Shown: positions 43,571 through 55,624, numbered from the stretch's first letter. The stretch is 64,000 nt of DNA from Corylus avellana (GCF_901000735.1 NC_081544.1:12326850-12390849); one strand, 5' to 3'. Notes: generated by a model not told the origin, from the sequence alone. Translations and numbers: made by a program.

Positions 43571-43664
43571 ACCTGCCTTCTAGAATTTGTTTTCTGGACA
43601 TGCTAAGATGCTTCATTTTCACCAACTTTACACGCAAACCAAATGAGCCAAACATAACCCAACA

Positions 43665-44889
43665 AACTCCCCCTTTTGGCCATTCGGGGACAAAAATAAA
43701 TGAAAATGACACATCAAAATCAACTCCCCCTTTTTGTCACAGAATGACAAAAGGTCTCCATGGTTCCTGAAACACTCACAAAATTCATCAAAGCATATGT
43801 GGAACAGGAATAAACAATGACCTAACCAAATCTGTTCATAATGAGTGAAATGAGTTATGAATGCATAATGAGTGAAATGCAAGATCATAAAAAAAATTTC
43901 TCCCCCTTAAACAGAAACCACAAACAAAAAAAATTTGACCATAAATAAAAACTTGTATTGATGTCCAACACCTCATGCTCGTTCTTATGAATATCTTAAC
44001 CATCCGGAGTGATCAACATACTACACACACCATAAATGTACCATATGCATGATGAATTATTTTTCTGTGAATTCAGCCAAGGAAGCAATAACTCAGAAAA
44101 CTCATGCGAAGGTGTAGTGTGTGAAAACTCCCATTAAATAAGATTTCATCAGTGGAAAGTAAATCTAGACAAACATTTAGTAAATGAAAGACAACCAGTC
44201 TGATTCAAGCCACAGTCAAACCTTATAATGTTAGGACCTAGATTCCCTCATCCGGTACACTCCCCCTGAGACTAATCATTCACGTTTACCATGTCCTTTA
44301 GTAATCATCTATTTCCGCAATGATTTGATTACTGATTCTTTCTATAGGGACATATAGAAACAAGCATAAGTCATTTGAGCATATTTTATGCCCCCCTCTC
44401 TCTTTTTTTTTTTTTTTTTTAATTTTATTTATTGAAGAAAATGTCGGAATTTTTAGGAGCTAGATTCAACTAACGAGTTGGTCAAGTGAATAGAAAGGAC
44501 TTACCTATTTTCCAAAAAAATGTTTGATCTGAATTTCCAAACACATATCAAAAATACAAACTTAATGGGGGCAAAGAGTGCACAACTTCGAACATGAGAA
44601 AAACTGACTCTTACTCCCTCAACAGTATTCAGAAAAACAAGGCAGATTATAAAACATATGAATCATTAGATGTAAATCGCAGAATTGTTGACCCCACTCA
44701 TATGTACAATGTGCATTTCAGAACAATACATGAAAAACTGACCACCAAACAAGAAAGAGAGAAAAGAAAAAAAATATCACAAAAATAACAGAACCAAAGA
44801 AAAGAAAAAAAATAACCAAAATGCCCTAGAACAGCAACGAAAAATTATCAATATGCGTAATTTCTAGGCATGTCAAGTGCCCACCTAAT
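43665..44889 (-). other. 3' internal region of the gag-only copia, no gene
   Basis: This 1.2-kb stretch between the gag stop and the polypurine tract carries only short, unrecognised frames and a T-run at about 44402-44420. Lack of any pol homology shows the element is non-autonomous. Confidence 0.7.
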
Positions 44890-46734
44890 CTAGGTGAGTC
44901 CATTACCACTCCCCCTCAATGGTTGAATGGTATTAATCTTCTTGACCCAAACTTTCTTCACATCAGGGACAACTGTGTGACTCTTATCCAAGACATCCAA
45001 CCGTGTTACTACATCTCTCATCATGTTGAATAATTTCTCATAACTATTTCTAGAATGGAAATATTCTCTTTTAGGCTCATAACTGTTAAGCTGAAAACAC
45101 TTAGGACGAATATGTCCAAACTTACCACAGTTATGACACGTAGGAATAAACCTTTGAGAAGGTTGGTTCCTTAACATGTGCATACTTTTCGACTTAGAAC
45201 TAGACATATAGGAATCAGTTAGAGTTCCCTTACCTTTTCCACCTTTGGAAATTTGAGGAGAAATTACCTTCTTTTTAGCCAAGCTATCTTCTTTGTTCAC
45301 TGGTTTCACAAAAATCATCTTTGAAGAAGAAGCAACATTAGTAGATAAAATAGCAGATTTATCAAAACCCAATCCAGTTCTATCAAACGAATGTTTATGA
45401 TTATGTAGCATTTGATTTAGCTTTTCACTAGAGAATTTTGTTAAATGATTCTTTGATTCATTCAGTTCATTCTCTAAGGATTTCACTTTGGCAATTAACA
45501 TTTGATTTTCAGACATCAAAGTATTATGAGTAGCAAGAGAATCAGTTAAGGTGACAGAAAGTTGATCATTTTCAAGATTAACCTCATTGAGTTTCTTCAA
45601 TTGCTGCTTATTCAGCTTTTTCAGTTTAGTGTATTCCACAAAGAGATTATTATAAGCATTTTGCAAATCATCTTCTTCTTCCGAATCATTATCGGACACA
45701 CCTTGTTTGTCTTGAGAATTACACTCACTATTCTCATGCTCACTCTCACTCTCATAACTAACTCCAAATGCTAAGTAATTAACTCCCTGTTCAGCATCAT
45801 CCTTGTCTGACTCATCACTTTGAGTCACATTAAATGCCTTGTCATTTGACTTTCTCAAGTTAGCACAGTCAACACGAATGTGCCCATGTCCTCCACATTC
45901 GTGACACTTGATACCTCTAGGTGACTTTCCTTTCTCAACATTCTCATTTCTAGATTTCTCAGAAAATTGTGAATTGCTATTTCTAAAATTTCCTTTCTTG
46001 GCTCTAAAGAATTTCCTAAACTTCTTAGCAAACATAACAATTTCTTCCTCATTTCTAGAATCCTCATCAGATGAACCATATGAGTCAACCTTAACATTTT
46101 TTGCCTTAAGAGCAATATTCTTGGTGTTCTTGTGTTTAGGAAGAATTAGCTCAAAGGTCTGAAGGGAACCTACAAGTTCTTCTACTCTCATAGTATCTAA
46201 GTCCTTACTCTGTTGTATAGCAGCAATTTGGGGAATAAACCTCTCAAGCAAAGATCTTAAGATTTTTTTCACCACTTTAGCGTCATCCATTTTCTTTCCC
46301 AAATTAGTGGTAGAGTTTCTAATGGCACTAAGCTTTGAATAAAATTCATCAAAAGTTTCATCTTCCTGTATTCTAATCTCCTCAAACTGAGAAACCAACA
46401 TTTGAATTTTTGAAGTTCTAACAACCTTAGTTCCTTCATGGGTGATTTCTAAAGTTTCCTAGGCTTCCTTAGCTATTTCACATCTAGAAATTCTAGAAAA
46501 TTTCTCATTTGAAACAGATATGTAAATAGCATTTATAGCTTTGTCATTAGCAGTAGCATTATTCTTTTCCTCCGTTGTCCATTCAGCTATTGCTTTGTCT
46601 GGACGAGTCCATCCAGATTCAACAATATGCCAAACGCTAATGGATTTAAAGTATGCTCTCATACGTATTTTCCAAAGCGTATAATTAGTTCCGTCAAAGA
46701 CGGGAAGGGAATTAGGAGCAACAGTATGAGACAT
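44890..46734 (-). pseudogene. Copia Gag with two CCHC zinc knuckles and one in-frame stop
   Basis: The frame is open for 614 codons from MSHTVAPNSLPVFDGTNYTL (46734) except for one TAG at 46459-46461, where relatives have Trp (AKEA-W-ETLEI by family memory). Domains: DUF4219/UBN2 Gag core (residues ~1-250, with FDEFYSKLSAIRNSTTNLGK), CCHC knuckle CHECGGHGHIRVDC, an acidic and coiled-coil stretch (YTKLKKLNKQQLKKLNEV, EKLNQML), then a second knuckle CHNCGKFGHIRPKC. Without the stop it could still make particles and package RNA. No pol frame follows. Confidence 0.9.
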
Positions 46735-47765
46735 TTGATATGGAGTCTCGAATCACACTCAGGAAATAATTCCTTCACAGAGTGAACCCGCTCTGATACC
46801 AATTGAAAATTCTAAAACGACTCCAAACGTCACCTATTCAAATGTCTAGGTGTTTCACAAATATTAAGCAGAATAAGATCTGACCTAACAATCAATAATC
46901 AACCAAATACAGAGATGTAATGAAAATCAAGAACAATCACACACAAAGATTTTGGTGACGAAGAGGAAACCATTTAGAGAACTCTCTAAATGTAAAACCT
47001 CTCCGGGGCAGCCAAACCCAGGAAATCAACCCACTATAAGAAGAATAAGGAATACAAGAAGAATTACAAAACCTTTGCAATCTATTCTTCCTTGTACACG
47101 ACAAGCGATCCACTTGACTTCTACCGCAGTAGCCCTTTCCAGAACATCTGGCACAATTCTTCTATAAGATTTCCTTTCACCGGAACTCCGATTGGCTTCA
47201 CGTATTTAATCCTTTCTCAAATAGGCTAGAACAATATCTCTCTCTAAGCTCTCTAATTTTGCTCTCCAAAAATACGTACCTATAAATGTAGCAAAATCGT
47301 GTTTAAATAAAAAATAAAACTAAATAAAGCAGCCATGTCTGGACAGGGCTAATCTGGGGTCCGGACATGGTTACGGTTACATATGCGTAACCTAGCGATG
47401 TCCGGACCTCCAACACTTGTGTCCGGACATCTCATAAAGATCGAGGCTTTCTGGAAATGGGGTCCGGACCTAGCTTCTAGCGGTCCAGACCTCTTCATCA
47501 AAATGCAGTTTCTGGAAATCAGGTCCGGACCCAGCTTCTAGCGGTCCTGACCTGCCCTTCAAAATAGGCTTGCTGGTTTTTGGGTCCGGACCCAGCTTCT
47601 GGCGGTCCGGACATGCCCTTCAATAAATATTCTTTGGAAATTGGCTCCGGACCTGGCTTCTGTGGGTCCGGACCTGCCTTCTAGAATTTGTTTTCTGGAC
47701 ATGTTAAGATGCTTCATTTTCACCAACTTTACACGCAAACCGAATGAGCCAAACATAACCCAACA

Positions 47766-48480
47766 AAGTAGAAGAAGAAAGAACCTGCCGTGGTTCATCG
47801 GTAGCCATGAAAATATGAAAGTAGATGACTCACTGAGTCAACTCAATTTTCGATGACTTAAAATGATTTCGTTGATTTTTTATTTACAATAATCAAAATT
47901 TTATAAAAAAAATCTATTAAAAATAATAATAAATTTGACCTAACTAGTGAGATCACAAAAATATATAATTTTATTGGGGAATGCTAAGTGTTCTTCTAGT
48001 GTTCTCCTGGTGTCCTCCCAACTATGATGTACCTTTTGAAATTATCGTTGAATTTGAGCTTTCATCATTGACTTTTAATTTATTGGTAATTTTAAAAGCC
48101 ACATCACAGTTAGGAGGACGCTAGGAGGAAACTAGAAAAACACCTATCATTTTTCATTTATATATATATATATAATTTTTAGGGATAAATGCAAAATTGG
48201 TCATTGTGGTTGGCCTAATTTACAAATCACTCCTTGTGGTTTAAAAAATAATTTATAGGTCCCTAGGGTAGGCCAAAATAACATTTTACTTCCTGAACTC
48301 CTTTTCCGTTAAATGACTTAACGAAAAATTATTGGTGATTTTAAAAGGCACATCACAATTGGAAGGACACTATGAGAACACTAGAAGAACACCTATCATT
48401 TTCCAATTATATATATATATATATATATAATTGTTATTAAGTAAACCCTCAAAAATTAATTTATTAAGTAGATATCAAAG
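47766..48480 (+). repeat. UGT block 3 upstream spacer with a small MITE-like insert
   Basis: It is collinear with 36576-37010. Extra DNA at about 48179-48330 includes GGTCATTGTGGTTGGCC and CACTCCTTGTGGTTTAAA, typical of small Mutator-type MITEs. After it, the TTTTAAAAGGCACATCACA segment is repeated (48090-48170 and 48340-48420). Confidence 0.75.
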
Positions 48481-48542
48481 GTTGAAGCTGTGAACAGAAG
48501 TGTATTCCTCTTCCTCCATTGGTCGGATTCCGCCATTAAATC

Positions 48543-48552
48543 CTATAAATAT
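48543..48552 (+). promoter_or_regulatory. TATA box of UGT copy D
   Basis: CTATAAATAT lies about 90 bp before the ATG at 48636, in a promoter otherwise like that of copy C. Confidence 0.6.
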
Positions 48553-48635
48553 ATGGTACTCCTCGATGACTCACCAAGAGATAAAAGAGGCAAGAATTCA
48601 GTCTCAACTCTCAAGCCCTTCCCTTCTATTCTACC

Positions 48636-48887
48636 ATGCAAGCGATCACCGAAAGCTGTTACTCCGAGGAGAAGCATGTGGCCCTCTTGGCATTCCCATT
48701 CGTAAGCTAGCAACCGCTGCCCCAATCCTCTCAAAAGCAAAATCCGATGACATCGTTCCACACAACATAAAGTTTCACAATGTCGCTGACGGAGTGCCGG
48801 AGGGTCACGTGCTTACGGGAAACCCAACAGAGCATCTAAACCTTTTCCTCATTGCCATGCCGGAGAATCTCAGCAGGGGTATAGATA
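48636..48887 (+). pseudogene. UGT copy D: 5' fragment of exon 1
   Basis: It begins MQAITESCYSEEKHVALLAF like copy C, then loses the segment after TTCCCATTCG (including catalytic His25) and a second segment after CTGCCCC. It matches again through DGVPEGHVLTGN and PENLS and stops at about 48887, where LTR-derived DNA starts. The rest of the gene is not found downstream in the window. Confidence 0.9.
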
Positions 48888-49362
48888 TTAGAAATAGGTC
48901 TTAGGTTTAACTCAACCCAAAAGCTAACTCAAAAGTTGAGGTTTCCCTCACCCTTATAAATGGCTCATCTCCTTAATACCTAGGCAATGTGGGACTTCCA
49001 ACACGCCCTCTCACGGGTGGCAGGAGGACATCCAAGCCAACATGTGCGACAATGGGGGACGGTGGGCCACAGCCAATTAGGTTAGGCTCTGATACATATC
49101 AAGAAATATAAATAACAAAGAGTTGAGAGAAAAATTCTCTTATGAACTTCATTCAAAATCAAATGTTTTTGTACACTTACGTATATATAGTATATACTAA
49201 GTGCTAACTACATAACAATAAGTTGTTATTTACAAACCAATCTTAACAGAAAGAATAACAGCTTTAACCATCCTAAACTCATCAACTTCATCAACAAGAT
49301 GCATGTTAGAAATGAGTCTTGGGCCTAACTCAATCCAAAGCTAGCTCAAGAGTTGAGGTTTC
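48888..49362. mobile_element. LTR-derived fragments downstream of UGT copy D
   Basis: A segment TTAGAAATAGGTCTTAGG...AAAAGTTGAGGTTTCC at 48888-48940 recurs at 49305-49360 as TTAGAAATGAGTCTTGGG...AGAGTTGAGGTTTC. Between them are GCAATGTGGGACTTCCAACA and, on the minus strand, a primer-site-like TATCAGAGCC (about 49086-49095). This looks like a small retroelement with reduced ends. No coding sequence. Confidence 0.55.
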
Positions 49363-49857
49363 TGTAAGAAATTTCATTTAAAGTATGTCCCTTATGTCAC
49401 ATATATTATTGTAATTATAAAATATATATGATTACAGTGTTCAGTACTTTATTCCAATTAAAGCTTATTGTATAAATCAAATATTTTGAATTAAATCACT
49501 GATTTAATTCTTGTGGAACAAGTAATTGATTTCATTAAAGATTTTATTTTTGTGGAATCAATTAGCTGTATTGATTTGATTTTTATTCCTTGATGGAAGG
49601 AAAAATTAAGGTAACAGCTCTAATTGAGGGTCCCCTGACCTACCTATAAATAAGGCATGTGTATTCCATCAATTGGTACTCACTGGTAGGCATAGGTCAG
49701 AAGAACCTCTCAATATTTTTTGTTTTCTAGATTTGTTTCTGTGAAGCTGTCTTTCAATTGGCTTGAGCAAAGCATGGCTAGAGGTATTTATATAATTATT
49801 CATTCCGCTGCTAATTTTATTGTCAATTAGCATTTAATTATATATTGAATTCTTACA
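49363..49857 (+). repeat. 5' LTR of the + strand copia element
   Basis: TG...CA limits adjoin the primer site. A TATAAATAAGG promoter-like box occurs near 49644-49654. Confidence 0.85.
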
Positions 49858-49859
49858 TG

Positions 49860-49872
49860 TGGTATCAGAGCC
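49860..49872 (+). other. Primer binding site (tRNA-iMet)
   Basis: TGGTATCAGAGCC, a full match to the common plant copia primer site. Confidence 0.9.
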
Positions 49873-51014
49873 TTCTCTAGGCCATATTTGTTCAGCATTA
49901 AGTTAATTGTTTTTTCCAATAGTTATTGTGAACGTTCAGTTTTTATATAATATTTGTTCACACACTATTGCAATAAGGCATGAGAATTTGTTTTTTCTCT
50001 TTTATACGAGTATCTAGAATGCTTTGTATATGAATATTTGTTTTTCTGGTGCTTTTGGATATACTGTTCTGTTTGGACTTAAAAAACTAACAATTTTTGG
50101 ATGTTGCCGAAGAGAGCCTTGACCACATTGCCCTTGTCCCTGTACGAGAACTCTTGGACCAAAATCAGTCTGGTTCTAGCCCCACCCACAGGCACTAATG
50201 CCACCGGTGTGCTCCGGTTCCTAAATCCTCACAGCAGCGGCGTTGGTCGCATAAGGTGAGCGCCTGCGGCCCGATGCGAACCGCCTGTGACTCCAAGCAG
50301 CGGCAGTCTCGAACGGGCTGCCTGTGGGTAACGGAGCCACTAGTTCCCTCTGCCGTCAGTGGCGTTTTGCCGCGTAAAGTGAGGAGCGGTCCATCACGGA
50401 CTGCCCATAAGGATTAACAGTGACGGCAAAAGATCCTGGTGGAAGATTGTGTGGGTGATGGCGATTTTGGTCGTTTGGGGCCACTGTGCGGTGGCCTTCC
50501 ATGGCTGCCGCATGGAGCAAGCGGCGCGGCCCGCCTGTGAAAGGAAAACGGCGGCAGCTCTAACTAGTTGCCTGTTGGCTGGATGAGACGACCCACTCTA
50601 GTGGTTGCAGATCTCAGATGGCCGTTGGGCGGCGGCTCTGGGTGGCCGTCGTATAAGGAAGGTTCAGGGGCAGCGCCAGCGGCATATGGGGAAGAAAGAT
50701 GGGCGACGGCTAGGTTTGGGGTATTTCCGGGTTGGGGAGTTAAGGATCTGGGTAGGGTTTTTTAACCCATAAGGAAACCGGGTCAGTATGCGGGCCATTG
50801 GCCCAGTCCCAAAATAAAAAATAAAAAATAAAAAGGGCTGGAAAATTAAGTAAGGTGACCCGTAACCCAATAAAGTGACCCAACCCGATAAAGAAAGACC
50901 CAATATAATAGCCCATTCAGATTTTAAAAAAAAAAAAATACTGTTTGCCCACTAACATGATGGTTTTGTCTTTTATTCTTGGGAACTTTAGTTTTGGCAT
51001 CTATACAGTTATTG
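49873..51014 (+). other. GC-rich leader of the copia element, no supported gene
   Basis: Positions 50200-50760 are unusually GC-rich with GGCGGC/GCCGCC runs. Short frames such as 50568-50765 have no recognisable motif. Acquired host DNA or an unusual leader are both possible. Confidence 0.4.
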
Positions 51015-51770
51015 GATGTTAATGAAGTCGTGATTATCATAATAATTTTGGGAAAGCTACAACATCCCGATTTTATAATGATAATTGCATCAAGATCATA
51101 TATGTGAACTTCATAAGGAAAATTAACATCCTGTTGTAATTAATTCATAAATTTAATTACTAATCCCCACAGGGACGTTATTATTTTTATGACTTAATTA
51201 GAATAAGATAATAAATTTAACTTAAAAAAAAAAAAAATTTCTCTTAGACCACAGGTACGGAGAATTTTATTTATTAATGTTAAATTTATTAGTCCTATTA
51301 AAGAGTAAATTTCATGCGTGATGCAACCTTTGCCCACAGGTAGGTTAAAATTTACTATTAAATTAGCATTGGTTAATTTAAATAAATTCGATGTTAATGA
51401 AGTCGTAATTGTCATAATAATTTTTGGGAGAGCCACAGCATCCTGATTTTATAATGATAATTGCATCAAGATTATATATATGAACTTCATAAAGAAAATT
51501 AACATCGTGTTGTAATTAATTCATAAATTTAATTTGCCAATCCCCACAGGGACGTTTTTATTTTTATGAGTTAATTAGAATAATATAGTAAATTTAACAA
51601 TGAAAATAAAATTTCTCTTAGGCCCACAGGTACGGAAAATTTTATTTATTAATGCTAAATTTATTAGTCTTATTAATAAAGAGTAAATTTCATGCGTGAT
51701 GCACCTTTGCCCATAGGTAGGTTGAAATTTACTATTAAATTAACATTGGTTAATTTAAATAAGGTTATTT
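51015..51770 (+). repeat. Tandem duplication, about 375-bp unit, in the copia leader
   Basis: GATGTTAATGAAGTCGT begins at 51015 and again at 51390. Both units contain TTTATAATGATAATTGCATC, AATCCCCACAGGGACGTT and AATTTCATGCGTGATGCA, with a few per cent divergence. Confidence 0.88.
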
Positions 51771-53289
51771 CATAGCATTAAAGTATATATTTTTTCTTGG
51801 TTACTGGATGTATTCCTACTGCTTTAATTATTAGTATTTTATGTTCCAATAATTCCTAGTGGTAATTTTTCCTGACTGAAAAGAAAAATGTGCTTTTCAC
51901 TTTGGGGTGTTTTGAGACTGAATTGGCTTTTCGTGTGGACGAATCACCGTCTCCCACGGAATCAAGTACGCCACATGAGATTATTAAACATGAACGATTG
52001 TAGTGATTTAAATCGCTTAAGTTTCAACGTTCATGAAATCTCATATCAAGGAAAGCATTAGGGTTTTATTCCTTAATGTTTTAGGGCCAAAGAAAGGTCA
52101 TTAAGGAATATTTAGTGAGTTCCAATAAGGCTTTGGCTTGCACCCTAATAGAAAAGCTTTAAAGTAAAACCTTTTACAGTTTCAAAATGTGCTTGAGCAC
52201 ATTATGGAAATGAAGGACATAACAGCTCATTATAAAGTCCCTAAAGGTTGAGTTTTTTGAGTCATTATGGTCAATTTTATTCTCTCATCTAAATATGATA
52301 TTTTTTCAAATATCTTGTGGGACACATAAGGATAACTGATCAATTAAGGAACTTCTAATCATGTGTGTTCAAGAAGATGAGAGATTAAACATGAGAATTC
52401 AGAAAGTTACTCATGTTAAGGGAAAGACCTTTATAGGCAATCATGTCCAATAATTGATGAATGAGAACAAGGTGCCAACAAAGTGTTATGGCAATTAAGA
52501 TACTTGTTTCTCTTACACTAAGGAAAATTATGGGCATATAAAGAATGATTGCTTAAAGTATCATAAATGACTTGAAATAAAGGTAATCTCATACACCTAG
52601 TGTGTCATGAATCTCTTTTATTGACTCTCCTAAGGACTATGTGGATTGAATTTGGTTTAGCGGTCCACGTTGTCAACATAATGCAGGGTTTTCTAAATAA
52701 TACTTGTTTACAATTGGATGTTGTTGGGATCCATAGATTAATTTTAAAAATTCAGTTATGTCATTTTGACCTTAATAATGTTTTTATATATTCCACAATT
52801 CTTTTAGAAATTTAATTTCTATTTTAGTTTGTTAAATCAAATTTGAATATTGTTAAAAAAAAAAAAAAAAAATTTGGGTGGAATATTAAATTAATGGTCT
52901 ATTTAAAATTTATCTAGATCCCAATTTTTGGAAAATTAATCCCTGCATTTAAATGTTGACATAAAGCAGAGTCTTATGAATGAGAAAATCCTCTATGTTA
53001 TGGCATTGGAGATTGGAATATATCTCTATAAAGAATAAAAGGTCGATAAATGATAGAGTTTTTACGACTCTTGAAATTTACTATCTTTGGTATTTATGTG
53101 GACTGCATTAAGGAAAAGCAGACCAACTATACCACTAAAGGTGCCAACAAAAGGATTTTTGAAATTCTTGAGATCATGTACAAGTGTAACCTTTTCCATA
53201 CTTCTTGCCTAAATGGTTAGAGATATCCTATCTCTTTCGGTAATAACCATATAAGGTTTATGTATCTCTATCTTCTAAATCATAAGGTT

Positions 53290-53700
53290 GGAGCATTAAA
53301 TGCTTTCAGTACCTATAAGGTAGAAGTAGAGAAACAAAACAAAAGAAAATCAAGATCGTAAGATCTGATAGAGGCAGATAGTATTATGGTAGGTACACGA
53401 AAAGGGGACATGAAAGGTAATGTTCTATTCTTCTAATGGAGTGAAGCCTTGAAAACCGCTGTGTATACATTTAACTCGATTCCATTCAGAGTTGTCCATA
53501 AGACACCTAAATTAAGGAATGAATGGAACCAAGTTCAAATTGTTTACACATATGGGGTTGTCTTGCTATAGTGAGGATTTATAATCCACACCTAAGGTAA
53601 TTAGCTTCAAGGACAACTAGCGGAATTTTATAGGTTATACAGTAAACTCCAAGGGGTTTAGGCTTTACTGTTCTTCATTTAATCCTAGAATTGTTGAGTC
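53290..53700 (+). pseudogene. Copia integrase fragments
   Basis: Translated pieces read ALNAFSTYKVEVEKQNK followed by a DLIEADSIMVGTRKG-like stretch matching the family's KIVRSDRGGEYYG region. Later come FNSIPFRVVHKTP-like and GFIGYTVNSKGFRLY-like segments of the integrase end. Multiple stops and frameshifts are present. Confidence 0.65.
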
Positions 53701-53913
53701 TAATATTCAAAATTTCTAGAGGACGCTGAACTTAGTGGGAGTGTTTATCCTCAAGGGATTGAATTAGATGAAGCACAAGAGTTGACTGAAGCCCCTTCAC
53801 ATGAAGGGTGTTTGATTGTGCTTAAGAAAAATCAAATTGATTATCTTCAAGCACAATCGGTTTCAGAATAGTCAACTCTTAAGGACCAAGTTCAGAATGA
53901 ACCTACTCAGACT

Positions 53914-54420
53914 TTGTCAAAAGTAAATGAAGTAGGATTAAGAAGATTTCCTAGAATAAGGCGACCAACAATCTCTAGTGATTATGTTGTATACTTCCAA
54001 GAGTCTGATTTTTATGTCAGACCTAAGGACGATCCAAAATTTATTTTCACATCTTTTTGGGTGGAGATAACTTCACGTTGTGTTTCAATGCCATGAAGGA
54101 GGAGATGAAATCTTTGGCTAAAATTCAAGTCTGCAATTTTGTTGACTTACCAAAGGAAGTTGTAGCCATAGGCTGTAAATGGGTTTATAAAACCTAAAAA
54201 GATGCTTCCGGGTAATGTTGAACGATATAAAGTTAGACTTGTAGCCAATGATCTTACTCAAAAGGAAGGCATTGATTATCATGATATGAGTAGCTCATTT
54301 TGTTTTAGAGCTATATCAAAAGGATGTGAAAAACAATTTTCCTGAGTAAGGATCTTAAGGAGGAGGTGTACATAAGACAACTTAAGGGGTTTTATTAATA
54401 ACAGTCAGAAAGCTTGCAAA
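53914..54420 (+). pseudogene. Copia reverse transcriptase N-terminal fragments
   Basis: VGLRRFPRIRRPTISSDYVV and YFQESDF match the linker before reverse transcriptase. Then AMKEEMKSLAKIQVCNFVDL and a CKWVYKT-like stretch, RYKVRLVANDLTQKEGIDYH and LKEEVYIRQLKGF appear in shifting frames. The catalytic YVDD region is not reached; the element ends near 54460. Confidence 0.75.
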
Positions 54421-54459
54421 TTAAGGATATCTATTAATGGACTAAGATAGGCCTCTCAC

Positions 54460-55413
54460 TAGTGGTATATAACACAAGGTTGTTACCTCAATAAAAAATT
54501 CAAAATTTATGAATTATGAATAAAAATTGTGTTATGTAGTATTATTTAGGGAAGTTTGTTATTTTAATTTCAATAATTACAATTTTAAAAATTGTGTTTT
54601 TTTAATCGCGTATTTTTTTCTTCTTATTATTTTAGAGTAAGTATTTTTTAAATCACAATGTAAAACGCTTTATGTCACACACTTACACACACTAATCACT
54701 AGTATCATATTACATATAGTATTATTTAGTTAATATGTTAAAATGTTAATGCTTAACATGGGTCAATTATATAATGTCAATATTAATATATATTGTATCT
54801 TATATGTAAACATTTATATACTTTTATGGTTGTATCATTATCTAATTTATATGGGTAATGGGTCAATGTTAATTGTTATAACTTATATACTTATATTATA
54901 TGTTCTTAACTTCTTATTATCACGATTCATGATATATGATTTTAATTCAAATTGTTAAGTTTTTACTTACCGTAAATTATGATTATAATGTATAAATTAT
55001 AAGAAACATATTAGTTACTTAATTATTAATCATTTAATATAATAGTAATACTCAAACTCTAAGTAATAAATTCATATGATCTAATGTTCATACACTCATA
55101 CTTAAATTTTATGATTATATTATCTCACAATTAATATTAATATTATCTTAGATCTAAGATCATGTGATACATCATATATGTTTTATAAGAATAAAGTATA
55201 TAATTATAATGTATTGATTAAATAACACAATAACTTATGCAGATATACCATATGATTATATAATGATTAATGATTATGTGATATATACGATTCCAAATTC
55301 CAAAGTATAAACTATCTAATTATAATATTTGTATTAAATGACACAATAACTTGTGCGGTTGTACTATATGATTATATCATATGATAAAATGATTAATGAT
55401 AATATCATATATT

Positions 55414-55451
<38 letters not shown>

Positions 55452-55620
55452 CTTGTATGTTTTTTTATTAATATATACATATATTATATATATAATATAT
55501 ATACATACATATACATAAATAACAAAAAAAAAACAAAGGTATATAATATATTTGTTATTATTGAGTAAATGAGTAATGTTGATTATATATTGTTATTTGT
55601 TACTTAATAAAAAAATATAC
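54460..55620. other. AT-rich intergenic DNA with (TA)n microsatellite
   Basis: It is very AT-rich, with a (TA)n run at about 55420-55449 and further TATA-type runs to 55512. Short frames here are low-complexity. I see no gene or element ends. Confidence 0.7.
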
Positions 55621-55624
55621 GAGC

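Larger units (their letters stand above)
42703..47765 (-). mobile_element. Gag-only copia retrotransposon, 5.06 kb, TSD AAGTA
   Basis: LTRs at 42703-43664 and 46803-47765 (962 and 963 bp) run TGAAAATTC to CCCAACA. AAGTA flanks both ends (42698-42702, 47766-47770), and joining the flanks restores the spacer sequence seen at 36565-36590. On the minus strand the primer site TGGTATCAGAGC (46789-46800) and polypurine tract AAAAGGGGGAG are in place. The first ~250 bp of the LTRs differ at seven positions, so it is moderately young. The interior encodes Gag only; 43665-44889 holds no protease, integrase or reverse transcriptase. Confidence 0.95.
49363..54460 (+). mobile_element. Degenerate + strand copia element, 3' truncated
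   Basis: A 495-bp LTR (49363-49857, TGTAAGAA to TTCTTACA) is followed 2 bp later by the primer site TGGTATCAGAGCC. The leader contains a duplicated segment (51015-51770). Integrase fragments appear at 53300-53700 and reverse transcriptase fragments at 53900-54400, all with many stops. No second LTR was found before the sequence dissolves into AT-rich DNA. Confidence 0.88.

Noticed and set aside
43282..43888. 162-codon + strand ORF and minus-strand shadows in an LTR
   Set aside because: The frame is made of the repeated GTCCGGAC units and does not survive in the other LTR copy.
55353..55568. 71-codon Ile/Tyr-rich ORF
   Set aside because: It is a translation of the (TA)n microsatellite.
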